A stretch of DNA of 64,000 nucleotides from the NCBI GenBank assembly GCA_019638235.1, contig JAHBUE010000001.1:1536492-1600491 (forward strand). Direction: 5' to 3'. Shown in pieces: positions 8,222 through 17,684 of the stretch (its first letter is position 1; the number at the start of each line of letters is the position of its first letter). Made by a program: the position numbers and the translations under genes. Origin of the DNA: Cyclobacteriaceae bacterium. Its GTDB lineage: Bacteria > Bacteroidota > Bacteroidia > Cytophagales > Cyclobacteriaceae. The notes below the pieces were generated by a model, which worked only from the letters and a program-made list of their open reading frames with translations, was not told the DNA's origin and did not search any database.

Positions 8222-9693
8222 AGCGATTATATCACCTTTTAACAATTCTGATGGCGTTGTCAGCTTCGGCTAAGGTGTATGCGCAGGCACAAACGCCTGC
8301 CGTATTTACCTTAGAGCAAGCTATAGAGTATGCGCTGCAACATTCGGTGTTGGCTAAAAATGCCATATTGGATGAGGAGGCCGCACAGGCAAAAGTAAAG
8401 GAAACCGTAGGCATTGGATTGCCGCAGGTTAACGGATCAGTAACGGTTGCGCATAACCAACAGTTGCAACGATTTTTTCAAACCAAGCAAGTGGCTTATG
8501 GTTTTTCCGGATTCCAGGGCGACTACAATGATTTCTTACCAGGCGTAGGCGATAACGATGTTATAGCTGCCCGAAACTTCTTCCAGTTGCCCAGCAGCGG
8601 AGAGGCAAAGCTTTCGGTTACGCAGATTCTGTTTAACGGATCGTACCTGGTTGGTTTGAAAGCCGCTAATGCCTATAAGGATCTGGCCTACAAAGCAACT
8701 GATCAAACCAAAGAGCAACTTATACAACAGGTTACGAAGGCATATTATGCCGTGCTGATAAACAAAGAGCGCATTGAACTCTTTAACAGCAACATAGCCC
8801 GTGTTGATACGTTGCTACGAAACACTAAAGCGCTTCACGAAAATGGTTTTGCAGAAGGCATAGATGTTGATCGCATTAAGGTAACACTCAACAACCTGTT
8901 GTCGGAGCGCGATAAGTTTTCAGACTTGAATCAATTAGGTGTTGAGTTGTTGAAGTTTCAGATAAACTACCCTATGTCGCAGCCGCTTGAAGTAGCCGGA
9001 AGCATTGAGTCTATTGAAATCAACGCTGACCTTGCGCATTACCGCGAAGACTGGAATTACAAAAACCGCCCCGATTACAGGGTGCTGGAAGCAAACCGTA
9101 AGTTGCAGGAACTCAACATCAGAAATCAATACGCCAATGCTATGCCCAGCCTGGCAGCATTTTTAAATGCCGGTATGATGACCCAGTCAAGAAATATTGG
9201 AGGAGTATTTAAAACCGAAACAAACTTTTCAGCCGTGCCTAACGACCAACTTCAGTCGGGCATTGGCACCGACAAGTGGTATGGCTACTCCATGTTTGGC
9301 CTTAGCCTGAACGTTCCAATCTTTTCTGGTTTGCAGAATGTATATAAAATACAACAGCAAAAGCTTTCCATGATGAAGATTGAAAATAATTTTAAACTCA
9401 TGGAGTCGTCTATCGATCTGGAGATCAGGCAGGCATCTGTAAATTTTGAGAATGCGTTGCGATCACTCGCCACGCAAAAAGAAAACATGGAGCTTGCCGG
9501 AAAGGTAGCCCGTGTTACAAAAATCAAATACGAACAGGGAGTAGGTTCAAACCTTGAGGTAGTAGATGCCGAAGATGGCTTGCGTCAGGCGCAGATAAAT
9601 TATTACAGCGCCTTGTTTGATGCAGCCGTTGCAAAGGTTGACTTGGATAAAGCCTACGGATCGTTGCTTACCCCCGCTAATGAAAATAAATAA
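8218..9693 (+). CDS. TolC-family outer membrane efflux protein
   Basis: The outer membrane channel of a tripartite pump, 491 aa. A signal peptide (about 1-22, ending VYAQ) is followed by the TolC repeats: FTLEQAIEYALQHSVLAKNA near the start and LRQAQINYYSALFDAAVAKVDL near the end, typical of OEP helices. The length is normal. It overlaps tetR by 4 bp and is followed after 25 bp by the adaptor gene. It should pair with the adaptor and permease encoded next. Confidence 0.93.
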   Translation: MKRLYHLLTILMALSASAKVYAQAQTPAVFTLEQAIEYALQHSVLAKNAILDEEAAQAKVKETVGIGLPQVNGSVTVAHNQQLQRFFQTKQVAYGFSGFQGDYNDFLPGVGDNDVIAARNFFQLPSSGEAKLSVTQILFNGSYLVGLKAANAYKDLAYKATDQTKEQLIQQVTKAYYAVLINKERIELFNSNIARVDTLLRNTKALHENGFAEGIDVDRIKVTLNNLLSERDKFSDLNQLGVELLKFQINYPMSQPLEVAGSIESIEINADLAHYREDWNYKNRPDYRVLEANRKLQELNIRNQYANAMPSLAAFLNAGMMTQSRNIGGVFKTETNFSAVPNDQLQSGIGTDKWYGYSMFGLSLNVPIFSGLQNVYKIQQQKLSMMKIENNFKLMESSIDLEIRQASVNFENALRSLATQKENMELAGKVARVTKIKYEQGVGSNLEVVDAEDGLRQAQINYYSALFDAAVAKVDLDKAYGSLLTPANENK

Positions 9694-9718
9694 CCAAACC
9701 AATAGAAATAACTTGTTC

Positions 9719-10834
9719 ATGAAATCAACTATATACTCTTACACCGTACTGATTGTGTTTGTTGCTATGGCAGCAGCCTGTACGCCCGAAAAAACTGCAA
9801 AACTTGAACAACTCAAGAAGAAACAGGAACAACTCGCTAAAGAGATTGCAGAGCTTGAAAAAGAAATCGGCAAATCGAAAGACAGCGTTGAAGTGAAAAT
9901 GAAAGACGTTGCCGTAACCGAACTAAAAGCACGCAAGTTCGACCACTATATTCAAACTCAGGGATATATTGAAGCGGAAGACAACATCTTAGTTAGCGCC
10001 AAAAGCATGGGGGTTATTACCCAGGTGCTTGTAAAGGAGGGCCAAACCGTTTCGAAAGGCCAGGTGTTGGCGCAGATTGACAACTCATACATCCTGCGCA
10101 ATATCGAAGCAATGAAATCGCAGCTTGAGCTTGCTGTTTCGGTTTACGAACGCCAGAAAAACTTGTGGGATCAGAAGATTGGAACGGAAGTTCAGTTCTT
10201 GCAGTCAAAGACAAATAAAGAGAGTTTGGAGAAACAACTTGCAGCCCTGCATGAACAAAACGATATGACGCGCATAAAAAGCCCGATTAACGGAGTAGTG
10301 GATATGGTAAGCATGAAGGTAGGAGAGAACATAGCACCGGGGCAACCCGCTGCACGGGTTATCAACACTTCGCGCCTCAAGGTGAAAGCCGATGTTTCGG
10401 AAGCGCATGTTTCGCATGTGAAGAAAGGCGACAAGGTGTTAATCACCATACCCGATTTGAAGAAGGAAATGGAAGCAAAAGTTTCGTTTGTAGGTACAAA
10501 CATCAATACCATGTCGCGCACATTTGAAATTGAAGCAGACCTTTCTTCCGGTGCCGGTTTACGTCCTAACATGACAGCGCTGATCAGGATTATTTACGAA
10601 TCTGCTACGGCTGTAATTGTAGTACCGGTTAATGCCATACAGGATATTAACAACGAAAAGGTAGTGTATGTGTCCGAACCAAGCGGCAGCAATACCATAG
10701 CGCGTAAAAAAGTGGTAACCATTCAGGGTATTTTTGACGGCCAGGCACAAGTAACAGGATTGAATGCCGGTGAAAGCGTTGTTACCACCGGCTTCCAGGG
10801 GTTAAACGATGGACAGTTTATTAAAATCCAGTAA
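9719..10834 (+). CDS. RND efflux periplasmic adaptor, lipoprotein
   Basis: A membrane-fusion protein (HlyD/AcrA family), 371 aa from the ATG at 9719. The frame is open back to 9617 inside tolC, but the signal sequence and lipobox (MAAAC, Cys21) fix this start. Residues about 25-55 form a charged coiled coil rich in Lys, Glu and Gln. The lipoyl half-motifs are GVITQVLVKEGQTVSKGQVLAQID and IKSPINGVVDMVSMKVGE, enclosing a second helical hairpin. The beta-barrel part ends in GLNAGESVVTTGFQGL. It links the permease to the TolC-type channel. Confidence 0.93.
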   Translation: MKSTIYSYTVLIVFVAMAAACTPEKTAKLEQLKKKQEQLAKEIAELEKEIGKSKDSVEVKMKDVAVTELKARKFDHYIQTQGYIEAEDNILVSAKSMGVITQVLVKEGQTVSKGQVLAQIDNSYILRNIEAMKSQLELAVSVYERQKNLWDQKIGTEVQFLQSKTNKESLEKQLAALHEQNDMTRIKSPINGVVDMVSMKVGENIAPGQPAARVINTSRLKVKADVSEAHVSHVKKGDKVLITIPDLKKEMEAKVSFVGTNINTMSRTFEIEADLSSGAGLRPNMTALIRIIYESATAVIVVPVNAIQDINNEKVVYVSEPSGSNTIARKKVVTIQGIFDGQAQVTGLNAGESVVTTGFQGLNDGQFIKIQ

Positions 10835-10883
10835 GCGTAGTTTTATTATCATCAGGTTATTGATCACGAATTGATTTAAGCGT

Positions 10884-13800
10884 ATGCAAGACATTGAAAA
10901 AGAATTCAAACCCACCAGTTGGGCTATTGATAATAAAACAAGTATATATGTAGCCACCGTGATTATTTCACTGGCCGGCATTATGAGCTATTTGGCTATG
11001 CCCAAAGAGCAGTTTCCTGAAGTAGTGTTCCCGCAAATATTTGTGGCCACGTTCTACCCCGGCCCGCCCGAAGATGTAGAGAACCTGATCACCAAAGAAA
11101 TTGAAAAAGAGGTTAAGGGTATTTCGGGTATTAAAAAAATCAAGAGTAATTCGGTGCAGGATTTTTCCACCATCATCGTGGAGTTTCAAACCGATATAGA
11201 AATTGATAAGGCCAAGCAGGATGTAAAGGATGCGGTTGATCGCGCCAAGCAAGAGTTACCCAGCGATTTGGAAAACGATCCGCAGGTAATCGACATTGAT
11301 ATTTCGGAAATGCCCATCATGAACATCAACATTGCAGGCGACTTTAACCTGGAAACGTTGAAGAAATATGGTGAAGATATGCAGGATCGTATCGAATCGC
11401 TTCTTGAAATAAGGCGGGTAGATATTGTAGGAGCGCTTGATCGCGAAATACAGATTAATGTAGATATGTACAAACTGGCTATGGCCGGTGTAAGCCTCGA
11501 TGATATTCAAAGTGCAGTAGGGTATGAAAACGTAATTATTCCCAGCGGCCAGATTTCGGTTGACGGTATGAAACGCTCGCTTGGCGTAAACGGTGAGTTC
11601 GCCAACGCAGAGCAATTGGGTGACCTGGTTGTGACTACAATAAACGGAGGTAAAATTCGCTTGCGCGATGTTGCCGAAGTAATCGACAGCCATAAAGAAC
11701 AAGAAAGTTTTGCGCGCCTTAGCGGGAAAAACGTAATCACGCTAAACGTAGTAAAGCGTAGCGGGCAAAACCTGATTGACGCGGCTGACAAGATCAACGA
11801 GATCGTAGCGCATTTTGAAGAAAACGTTTTGCCGGAAGGCGTGGTTGTTACCATCACGGCCGATCAGTCGGAGAATACACGATTAACACTACACGACCTG
11901 ATCAACACCATCATTATCGGGTTTGTACTGGTAACTATTATCCTCATGTTTTTCATGGGCGTTACTAATGCTGTTTTTGTTGGGTTATCCGTTCCCATCT
12001 CAAGTTTTATTGCCTTCATCGTCATCGACCAGTTTTTCGGTTACACCTTAAACATGATGACGCTGTTCTCGTTTCTGTTAGCGTTAGGTATTGTGGTAGA
12101 TGATGCCATTGTGGTTATTGAAAACACGCACCGCATTTATGATAACGGTAAAGTGCCGATTAAAAAGGCAGCCAAGATTGCAGCAGGCGAAGTCTTTCTG
12201 CCCGTGTTGTCAGGTACGTTGGTAGTGTTGGCGCCATTTACACCGCTTCTTTTCTGGCCGGGTATAATGGGTAGCTTTATGATCTACCTGCCGGTAACAT
12301 TAATTGTGGCGCTGCTTGCTTCCTTGATCGTGGCTTATATTATGAACCCGGTGTTTGCGGTAGATTTTATGTCTAAGCATGAGCACGACCATTCGGGTAG
12401 CAAGTTTACACGTGGTTTCAAAGTTACTGCGGTTGTAATGGGTTCGATGGCGTTGGTGTTTTACATTACCGGACTATTCGGTATGGGCAACTTTGTGGTA
12501 TTCTTATTCCTGATTTATTGCCTGTATCATTTTTTATTGGTGCGTGTTATCACCAGTTTCCAAACCAACTTCTGGCCTAAGGTGCAGAACGCATACAGCA
12601 GGGTTGTGGCGTGGTTGCTGGAAGGTTACCGGCCTTTTGGTGTAGTGGTATCGGTGTTCATGTTGCTCATCTTGTCTTTTGTATTCTTTAGTATCCGCAA
12701 TCCACCGATTGGTTTTTTCCCGCAAAGCGACCCGAACTTTATTTTTACGTATATCCGTATGCCGATTGGTACCGATCAGCGTGTAACCGATTCAGTAACA
12801 AGCATTGTGGAGAACCGCATTACCAACGTAATGGGTGAGAATAATCCATTGGTGAAATCCATTATCAGCAACGTGGCAATTGGCGCCAGCGAAGATCCGT
12901 TTGAAGGCGGAGGATCGCAAACTTTTCCGCACCTTGGTAAAGTAGGAGTGGCGTTTGTAGAATTTGCAAAACGCGATGGACAAAGTACGGCTGTTTACTT
13001 AGATAGTATCCGCTCGGTAGTGAAGGGCATTATCGGTGCTGAAATAACCGTTGCTCAGGAGCAGAACGGCCCGCCAACAGGAAAGCCGATTAACATAGAA
13101 ATATCTTCCGATAACTTTAGCGAACTAATGGCTACCGCACAAAGTGTGAAGCGCTACTTAGACGAGTTGCAGATTGGCGGAGTGGAAGAACTGAAGTCGG
13201 ATTTTCAACGCGATAAACCGGAGATCACCATTACAATTGATCGTGAACGAGCTAACCGGGAAGGTATTTCAACCGGGCAGATTGGTATGGCCTTGCGCAC
13301 CGCTATTTATGGTGTGGAAATTTCAAAATTCAGGGATGATAATGACGACTACCCCATTCAGCTTCGTGTAGCCGAACATCAGCGTAACGATATAAATGCC
13401 CTGATGAACCTGCCTATTATTTTCCGCGATATGAGCATGGGCGGGCAAGTAAGGCAAGTGCCGCTATCGGCTGTTGCCAGGGTAGATTACTCAAACAGCT
13501 ATGCCGGTATCCGAAGAATTGACCAGAAGCGGGTAATCACATTATCGTCAAACGTGCTGAATGACTATAACGCCAACGAGGTTGTAGTGGAGGTCAAAAA
13601 ACGGTTGGATGAATACCCTATGCCCGATGGCGTGTCGTATAAAATGACGGGCGAGCAGGAAGAAATGGAGGAAACGATGACATTTATGGGTAAGGCTTTT
13701 TTGATTGCCGCGTTGCTGATGTTTATGATCCTGGTATTGCAATTCAACTCGGTAAGCAAACCGTTTATTGTTATTGCAGAAATCCTGTTTAGTATAATCG

Positions 13801-14288
13801 GTATTCTTATCGGGTTCTCCTTATTTAAGATGGAACTCTCGGTAGTAATGTCGAGTGTGGGTATGTTGGCATTGTCGGGTATCATTGTTCGGAACGGAAT
13901 TTTGCTCGTAGAATTTACCGATATGCTTATTGCGCAAGGTCTTGAATTAAAAGTAGCCATTGTAGAAGCGTCACGCACCCGTATGACCCCGGTACTGCTT
14001 ACCGCTATGGCGGCCACGGCAGGGCTTATTCCGCTGGCGGTTGGTTTTAACATCGACTTTGTGAAAATGTTTACCGAGCTTAACCCGCATATTTTCTTTG
14101 GAGGGGATAACGTAGCGTTCTGGGGGCCGTTATCGTGGACGATGATTTTCGGATTGATTTTCGGAACGGTGCTTACGCTGATCCTCGTGCCGGTGTTATA
14201 CTTACTGGTAAGCCGGTTAAAGGCATGGGTTTCCGGGCTTCGCTCCAATCCGGCAACAGCTAATGAAGAGGCGATAGAGTTGAAGTAA
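10884..14288 (+). CDS. RND-type multidrug efflux permease (AcrB/HAE1-like)
   Basis: The inner-membrane proton-driven pump, 1134 aa, somewhat longer than AcrB. TM1 is at about 18-36. The two repeats of membrane helices flank large periplasmic porter loops. The proton-relay Asp pair lies in GIVVDDAIVVIEN (about 406-407), the HAE1-type motif. The second half carries SVVMSSVGMLALSGIIVRNGILLVEF. A loop of about 80 residues between the TM6 region and the second half (from HEHDHSG on) adds extra hydrophobic segments. It ends the operon tetR-tolC-adaptor-permease. The substrate is unknown; drug or bile/lipid export is the family norm. Confidence 0.95.
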   Translation: MQDIEKEFKPTSWAIDNKTSIYVATVIISLAGIMSYLAMPKEQFPEVVFPQIFVATFYPGPPEDVENLITKEIEKEVKGISGIKKIKSNSVQDFSTIIVEFQTDIEIDKAKQDVKDAVDRAKQELPSDLENDPQVIDIDISEMPIMNINIAGDFNLETLKKYGEDMQDRIESLLEIRRVDIVGALDREIQINVDMYKLAMAGVSLDDIQSAVGYENVIIPSGQISVDGMKRSLGVNGEFANAEQLGDLVVTTINGGKIRLRDVAEVIDSHKEQESFARLSGKNVITLNVVKRSGQNLIDAADKINEIVAHFEENVLPEGVVVTITADQSENTRLTLHDLINTIIIGFVLVTIILMFFMGVTNAVFVGLSVPISSFIAFIVIDQFFGYTLNMMTLFSFLLALGIVVDDAIVVIENTHRIYDNGKVPIKKAAKIAAGEVFLPVLSGTLVVLAPFTPLLFWPGIMGSFMIYLPVTLIVALLASLIVAYIMNPVFAVDFMSKHEHDHSGSKFTRGFKVTAVVMGSMALVFYITGLFGMGNFVVFLFLIYCLYHFLLVRVITSFQTNFWPKVQNAYSRVVAWLLEGYRPFGVVVSVFMLLILSFVFFSIRNPPIGFFPQSDPNFIFTYIRMPIGTDQRVTDSVTSIVENRITNVMGENNPLVKSIISNVAIGASEDPFEGGGSQTFPHLGKVGVAFVEFAKRDGQSTAVYLDSIRSVVKGIIGAEITVAQEQNGPPTGKPINIEISSDNFSELMATAQSVKRYLDELQIGGVEELKSDFQRDKPEITITIDRERANREGISTGQIGMALRTAIYGVEISKFRDDNDDYPIQLRVAEHQRNDINALMNLPIIFRDMSMGGQVRQVPLSAVARVDYSNSYAGIRRIDQKRVITLSSNVLNDYNANEVVVEVKKRLDEYPMPDGVSYKMTGEQEEMEETMTFMGKAFLIAALLMFMILVLQFNSVSKPFIVIAEILFSIIGILIGFSLFKMELSVVMSSVGMLALSGIIVRNGILLVEFTDMLIAQGLELKVAIVEASRTRMTPVLLTAMAATAGLIPLAVGFNIDFVKMFTELNPHIFFGGDNVAFWGPLSWTMIFGLIFGTVLTLILVPVLYLLVSRLKAWVSGLRSNPATANEEAIELK

Positions 14289-14305
14289 CATACACTAAAA
14301 TTCAA

Positions 14306-14340
14306 GAGAAGTCGTCTTAAAGAAATTATGACGACTTCTC
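14306..14340 (+). terminator. Hairpin after the efflux operon, overlapping the next start codon
   Basis: GAGAAGTCGTC (14306-14316) and GACGACTTCTC (14330-14340) are perfect inverted arms of 11 bp with a 13-nt loop. The hairpin begins 17 bp after the permease stop and is followed by TATATATGTAT. It is either a weak intrinsic terminator or an RNA structure covering the first ATG (14328) of the metallophosphoesterase gene. Confidence 0.5.
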
Positions 14341-15602
14341 TATATATGTATAAGCTTATGGCATTGATTGTTTTGCTTGTTGCTCTTTTAGTAGTTGATG
14401 TGTACGTCTATCAGGCAATACTCACCATCAGCAAAGACTTTACTGCCGGTTGGAGAGCAGTTGTGCGGTTTGGGTTCTGGATTTTTACAGCTATCACATT
14501 CGTGGCTATTTTATGGTATGCGTATGCCGACCCTTACAAATACGGCTCGCAGCTTCGTAACGTAGTGCTAACCGGTGTGTTTATGGTGTACATCTCCAAG
14601 CTGTTTGGAGTTTTGCTTGTACTTATTGATGATATACAACGCGGCATCAGATGGATAGTAAATTATTTCCAAAGCAGTTCAGTAGAGAAAACTTCCACTG
14701 GCACTAAAATTCCCCGCTCCGAATTTTTGGCAAAAGCGGCTGTTGTTACCGCAGTAATTCCGTTTGCCGCCATGACGTACGGCATTATTTCGGGCGCGCA
14801 CGATTACCGCATTCGCAGAAGAACCATATACCTGCCCAACCTTCCAAAATCTTTTGATGGCATACGCATCGGCCAACTTTCAGATATTCATTCGGGCAGT
14901 TTTTTTAACAAGACTGCCGTGAAGGGCGGTGTTGAAATGTTCCTCAACGAAAAACCCGACCTGATTTTCTTTACAGGCGATTTGGTGAACAACGAAACCA
15001 GCGAGGTTAATGATTACATTTCTATTTTTGGAAAACTCAACGCGCCCCTTGGTGTGTATTCCGTAACCGGCAATCACGATTATGGCGATTACGTTTCGTG
15101 GTCAACAAGCGAAGCGAAACAGAAAAACTTTACTGATTTGATTCGTGCCCATAAAGAAATGGGGTTTGATTTATTGATGAATGAGAACCGGACAGTAGAA
15201 CAAAATGGCGATAAGCTTGCCATTCTGGGTATTGAAAACTGGGGCGCAGGCAGATTTGCGAAATACGGTAAACTTGATGAAGCCTATGCGAATACAGACG
15301 AGGCCGCAGTAAAACTCTTGCTCTCGCACGATCCCAGCCATTGGGATGCGCAGGTTCGCCCCGCTTATGCCGACATTGATGTGATGTTTGCCGGGCATAC
15401 ACACGGTTTCCAGTTTGGTGTGGAGATCGGTGATTTCAAATGGAGCCCATCGCAATATGTATATAAGCAATGGGCTGATCTTTATAGAGAAGGCAATCAA
15501 TACCTGTATGTGAATCGTGGTTTCGGGTATGTGGGCTATCCGGGCAGGGTAGGCATACCGCCAGAGCTGACCATCATTGAACTAAAACGCAGTGATTCAT
15601 AA
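14328..15602 (+). CDS. Membrane metallophosphoesterase (YkuE/YaeI-like)
   Basis: Up to 424 aa. The N-terminal 150 residues contain about four hydrophobic helices; the rest is a calcineurin-like phosphoesterase. All five metal motifs are visible: IGQLSDIHSG, FFTGDLVNN, VTGNHDYGDY, LLLSHDPSHWD and FAGHTHGFQFG. Relatives are bimetal phosphoesterases, some acting on lipid A precursors or other phospholipids; the substrate here is unknown. The first ATG lies within a hairpin, and an ATG six codons on (14346) would start just beyond it. Which start is used cannot be decided by eye. Confidence 0.88.
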   Translation: MTTSLYMYKLMALIVLLVALLVVDVYVYQAILTISKDFTAGWRAVVRFGFWIFTAITFVAILWYAYADPYKYGSQLRNVVLTGVFMVYISKLFGVLLVLIDDIQRGIRWIVNYFQSSSVEKTSTGTKIPRSEFLAKAAVVTAVIPFAAMTYGIISGAHDYRIRRRTIYLPNLPKSFDGIRIGQLSDIHSGSFFNKTAVKGGVEMFLNEKPDLIFFTGDLVNNETSEVNDYISIFGKLNAPLGVYSVTGNHDYGDYVSWSTSEAKQKNFTDLIRAHKEMGFDLLMNENRTVEQNGDKLAILGIENWGAGRFAKYGKLDEAYANTDEAAVKLLLSHDPSHWDAQVRPAYADIDVMFAGHTHGFQFGVEIGDFKWSPSQYVYKQWADLYREGNQYLYVNRGFGYVGYPGRVGIPPELTIIELKRSDS

Positions 15603-15625
15603 TTTCTGATTTTTGAAATCAGAAA
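15603..15625 (+). terminator. Short hairpin after metallophosphoesterase
   Basis: TTTCTGATTT (15603-15612) pairs perfectly with AAATCAGAAA (15616-15625) across a 3-nt loop, starting directly after the TAA stop. The stem is AT-rich and followed by ATTTC, so it would be a weak terminator. Confidence 0.4.
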
Positions 15626-15647
15626 ATTTCAAGGAGCAGAAACGGTA

Positions 15648-17165
15648 ATGTTTGTTTACCTTGTGCGGGTAGAACAAAATCCGGTTAAAATGCCTAAAGA
15701 TGCTTCCCTGAATGAAATTGATGCCGCTGTACGCGAATCGTACACTGCGTTTCAATCCTATAAAAATGTTTCTGCAACAAAGCGTGCAACTTTTCTTCGT
15801 GTTGCAGCGCAGGAAATTGAAGCCCTTGGGCAGGAGTTGATAAAAACAGTTATGGAGGAAACGGCCTTGCCTGAGGCGCGCGTGGCAGGCGAGCGAGGCC
15901 GCACAACCGGCCAACTGAGAATGTTTGCCGATTATATTGAGGAAGGCTCGTGGGTAGAAGCCCGCATAGATACCGCTAAACCCGATCGTGCCCCTGTGCC
16001 CAAACCTGATCTTCGCAAGATGCTTGTACCCTTGGGGCCTGTGGTTGTTTTTGGCGCAGCAAATTTTCCGTTAGCCTATTCAACTGCCGGAGGCGATACA
16101 GCCTCGGCACTTGCAGCCGGTTGCACGGTTATTGTAAAGGCTCATCCCGCTCATGCCAGAACATCGCAGCTTGTGGCCGATGCTATTCATCGCGCTGCGC
16201 AGCAAACCGGTATGCCCAAAGGTGTTTTTCAGCATGTACATGGCGCAGGTTTTGAAGTGGGCCAGGCATTGGTGAAACATCCGCTAACAAAGGCAGTTGG
16301 TTTTACCGGTTCATTTGCGGGAGGCAAGGCGTTATTTGATTTAGCTAATCAGCGCAATGAACCCATACCGGTTTTTGCCGAAATGAGCAGCACTAACCCT
16401 GTAATTCTGTTGCCTGAAAGCCTGAAGAAAAATTATGCCGACACGGCAACCATACTGGCCGTTTCCATAGTTATGGGTGTGGGGCAGTTTTGTACCAACC
16501 CTGGGTTGGTTATTGCCATTGAGCATGAAGGACTGAGCGATTTTGTAAAAGCATTGGCTGAGAAAATTGCTGCGCAGCATCCTGAAACCATGCTGCATGA
16601 AGGTATTGCAAAGAATTATTCCGACAAACTTCAGCAGGCATTGAAACAAAAGGGAGTAACCATTGAAGCTGAAGCAGCAGGAGAACCTGCCCGGCAGCAG
16701 GGAAAAGCCCTTGTTGGTTCCGTTGCAGCATCAACGTTTATAAATAACCCGTTGTTGGCCGAAGAAGTATTCGGCCCGTTTTCATTGTTGATACGCTGTG
16801 CCGATCGCCACGAACTTTATGCAGTGATTTCAACACTGCATGGACAACTAACATCAACTATTATTGGCGAAAAACAGGAGCTTGCCGAATACCAGGATTG
16901 CTTCCGAACGCTAACCGAAAAAGCAGGCCGTGTTATTATCAATGGCGTGCCGACAGGTGTTGAGGTGTGTGCGGCCATGCAGCATGGCGGGCCGTTTCCA
17001 TCTACTACCGATTCAAGGTTTACAGCCGTTGGAACCGATGCCATAAAACGATTTGTTCGTCCGGTGTCATTTCAAAATTGCCCCGAACAACTGTTGCCGG
17101 ATGAATTGAAAGAGAACAACCCGCTAAACATCTGGCGGTTGTATAATGGCGGGTGGCAGAAATAA
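15648..17165 (+). CDS. Aldehyde dehydrogenase (NADP+), ketoglutarate-semialdehyde type
   Basis: A 505-aa NAD(P)-dependent aldehyde dehydrogenase of the subfamily that includes alpha-ketoglutaric semialdehyde dehydrogenase. The general base Glu is in FAEMSSTNP (about 245) and the catalytic Cys in GVGQFCTNPG (about 282). The cofactor segment is GPVVVFGAANFPLAYSTAGG. The N-terminus is somewhat shorter than in long family members. An AAGGAG 11 bp before the ATG is unusually strong for this phylum and supports the start. No sugar-acid catabolic genes lie nearby, so the physiological aldehyde is unknown. Confidence 0.9.
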   Translation: MFVYLVRVEQNPVKMPKDASLNEIDAAVRESYTAFQSYKNVSATKRATFLRVAAQEIEALGQELIKTVMEETALPEARVAGERGRTTGQLRMFADYIEEGSWVEARIDTAKPDRAPVPKPDLRKMLVPLGPVVVFGAANFPLAYSTAGGDTASALAAGCTVIVKAHPAHARTSQLVADAIHRAAQQTGMPKGVFQHVHGAGFEVGQALVKHPLTKAVGFTGSFAGGKALFDLANQRNEPIPVFAEMSSTNPVILLPESLKKNYADTATILAVSIVMGVGQFCTNPGLVIAIEHEGLSDFVKALAEKIAAQHPETMLHEGIAKNYSDKLQQALKQKGVTIEAEAAGEPARQQGKALVGSVAASTFINNPLLAEEVFGPFSLLIRCADRHELYAVISTLHGQLTSTIIGEKQELAEYQDCFRTLTEKAGRVIINGVPTGVEVCAAMQHGGPFPSTTDSRFTAVGTDAIKRFVRPVSFQNCPEQLLPDELKENNPLNIWRLYNGGWQK

Positions 17166-17167
17166 AA

Positions 17168-17196
17168 AAGCCCTGTCCGGATTAAGGACAGGGCTT
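17168..17196. terminator. Bidirectional terminator between aldehyde dehydrogenase and RRM gene
   Basis: An 11-bp stem AAGCCCTGTCC (17168-17178) / GGACAGGGCTT (17186-17196) has a 7-nt loop and begins 3 bp after the plus-strand stop. On the minus strand it is followed by a run of T (TTTTTTATT), so it best serves the RRM gene and probably also its convergent neighbour. Confidence 0.85.
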
Positions 17197-17219
17197 CGGT
17201 ACTTGTGTATCGGAAAATA

Positions 17220-17531
17220 TTAGTAATCGTTGCGATTAAAATTTTTTCTGAAACCACCACCGCCACCACGGTTTCCACGGGGTGCGTCTGTACGCGGACG
17301 AGCTTCGTTAACCACTAAGTTTTTGCCCATGAAGTCAGCACCGTTAAGTGATGAAATGGCTTGTTGGCCGGCTGAGTCATCGCTCATTTCAACGAAGCCG
17401 AAACCCCGGCTGCGTTGCGTAAACTTGTCGAGGATGATTTTAGCGGAGCTAACTTCACCATACTCTTCGAATAATCCCTTCAATTCTGCTTCCGTTGCTT
17501 TAAAAGGGATGTTGGCAACATAAATGTTCAT
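17220..17531 (-). CDS. RRM-domain RNA-binding protein
   Basis: A small single-RRM protein of 103 aa. RNP2 is IYVANI (3-8) and RNP1 is RGFGFVEM (42-49), both with the RNA-stacking aromatics. The tail 86-103 is Gly/Arg/Asn-rich and disordered, ending in NRNDY. Such proteins are abundant in Bacteroidota and cyanobacteria and bind single-stranded RNA, often as cold-responsive chaperones; that role is family knowledge, not shown here. A likely promoter at 17640-17668 would give a leader of about 100 nt, and a strong terminator follows, so it looks monocistronic and well expressed. Confidence 0.94.
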   Translation of the reverse strand: MNIYVANIPFKATEAELKGLFEEYGEVSSAKIILDKFTQRSRGFGFVEMSDDSAGQQAISSLNGADFMGKNLVVNEARPRTDAPRGNRGGGGGFRKNFNRNDY

Positions 17532-17639
17532 GTGTTTTACTGGTAATGTGAATAATTAAACTTTAACTGATATATCCGCCTGAAACTCAAATGCGGTTAA
17601 ACAAGAAGGGCTTCAAATGAAATTGATCAATCATGCCGG

Positions 17640-17668
17640 TAAAGGTAGGAAAATAGTTGAAAGTTCAA
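17640..17668 (-). promoter_or_regulatory. Probable promoter of the RRM gene
   Basis: On the minus strand TTG (17666-17668), 18 bp, then TACCTTTA (17640-17647) match the Bacteroidota sigma-A pattern at 7 of 8 positions of TAnnTTTG. It predicts a 5' leader of about 100 nt before the ATG at 17531. Confidence 0.45.
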
Positions 17669-17684
17669 TGTTTGGGGGTAAAAC

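Noticed and set aside
13565..14305. 246-aa open frame antisense to the RND permease
   Set aside because: It is the shadow of a conserved membrane protein gene with no recognisable motif.
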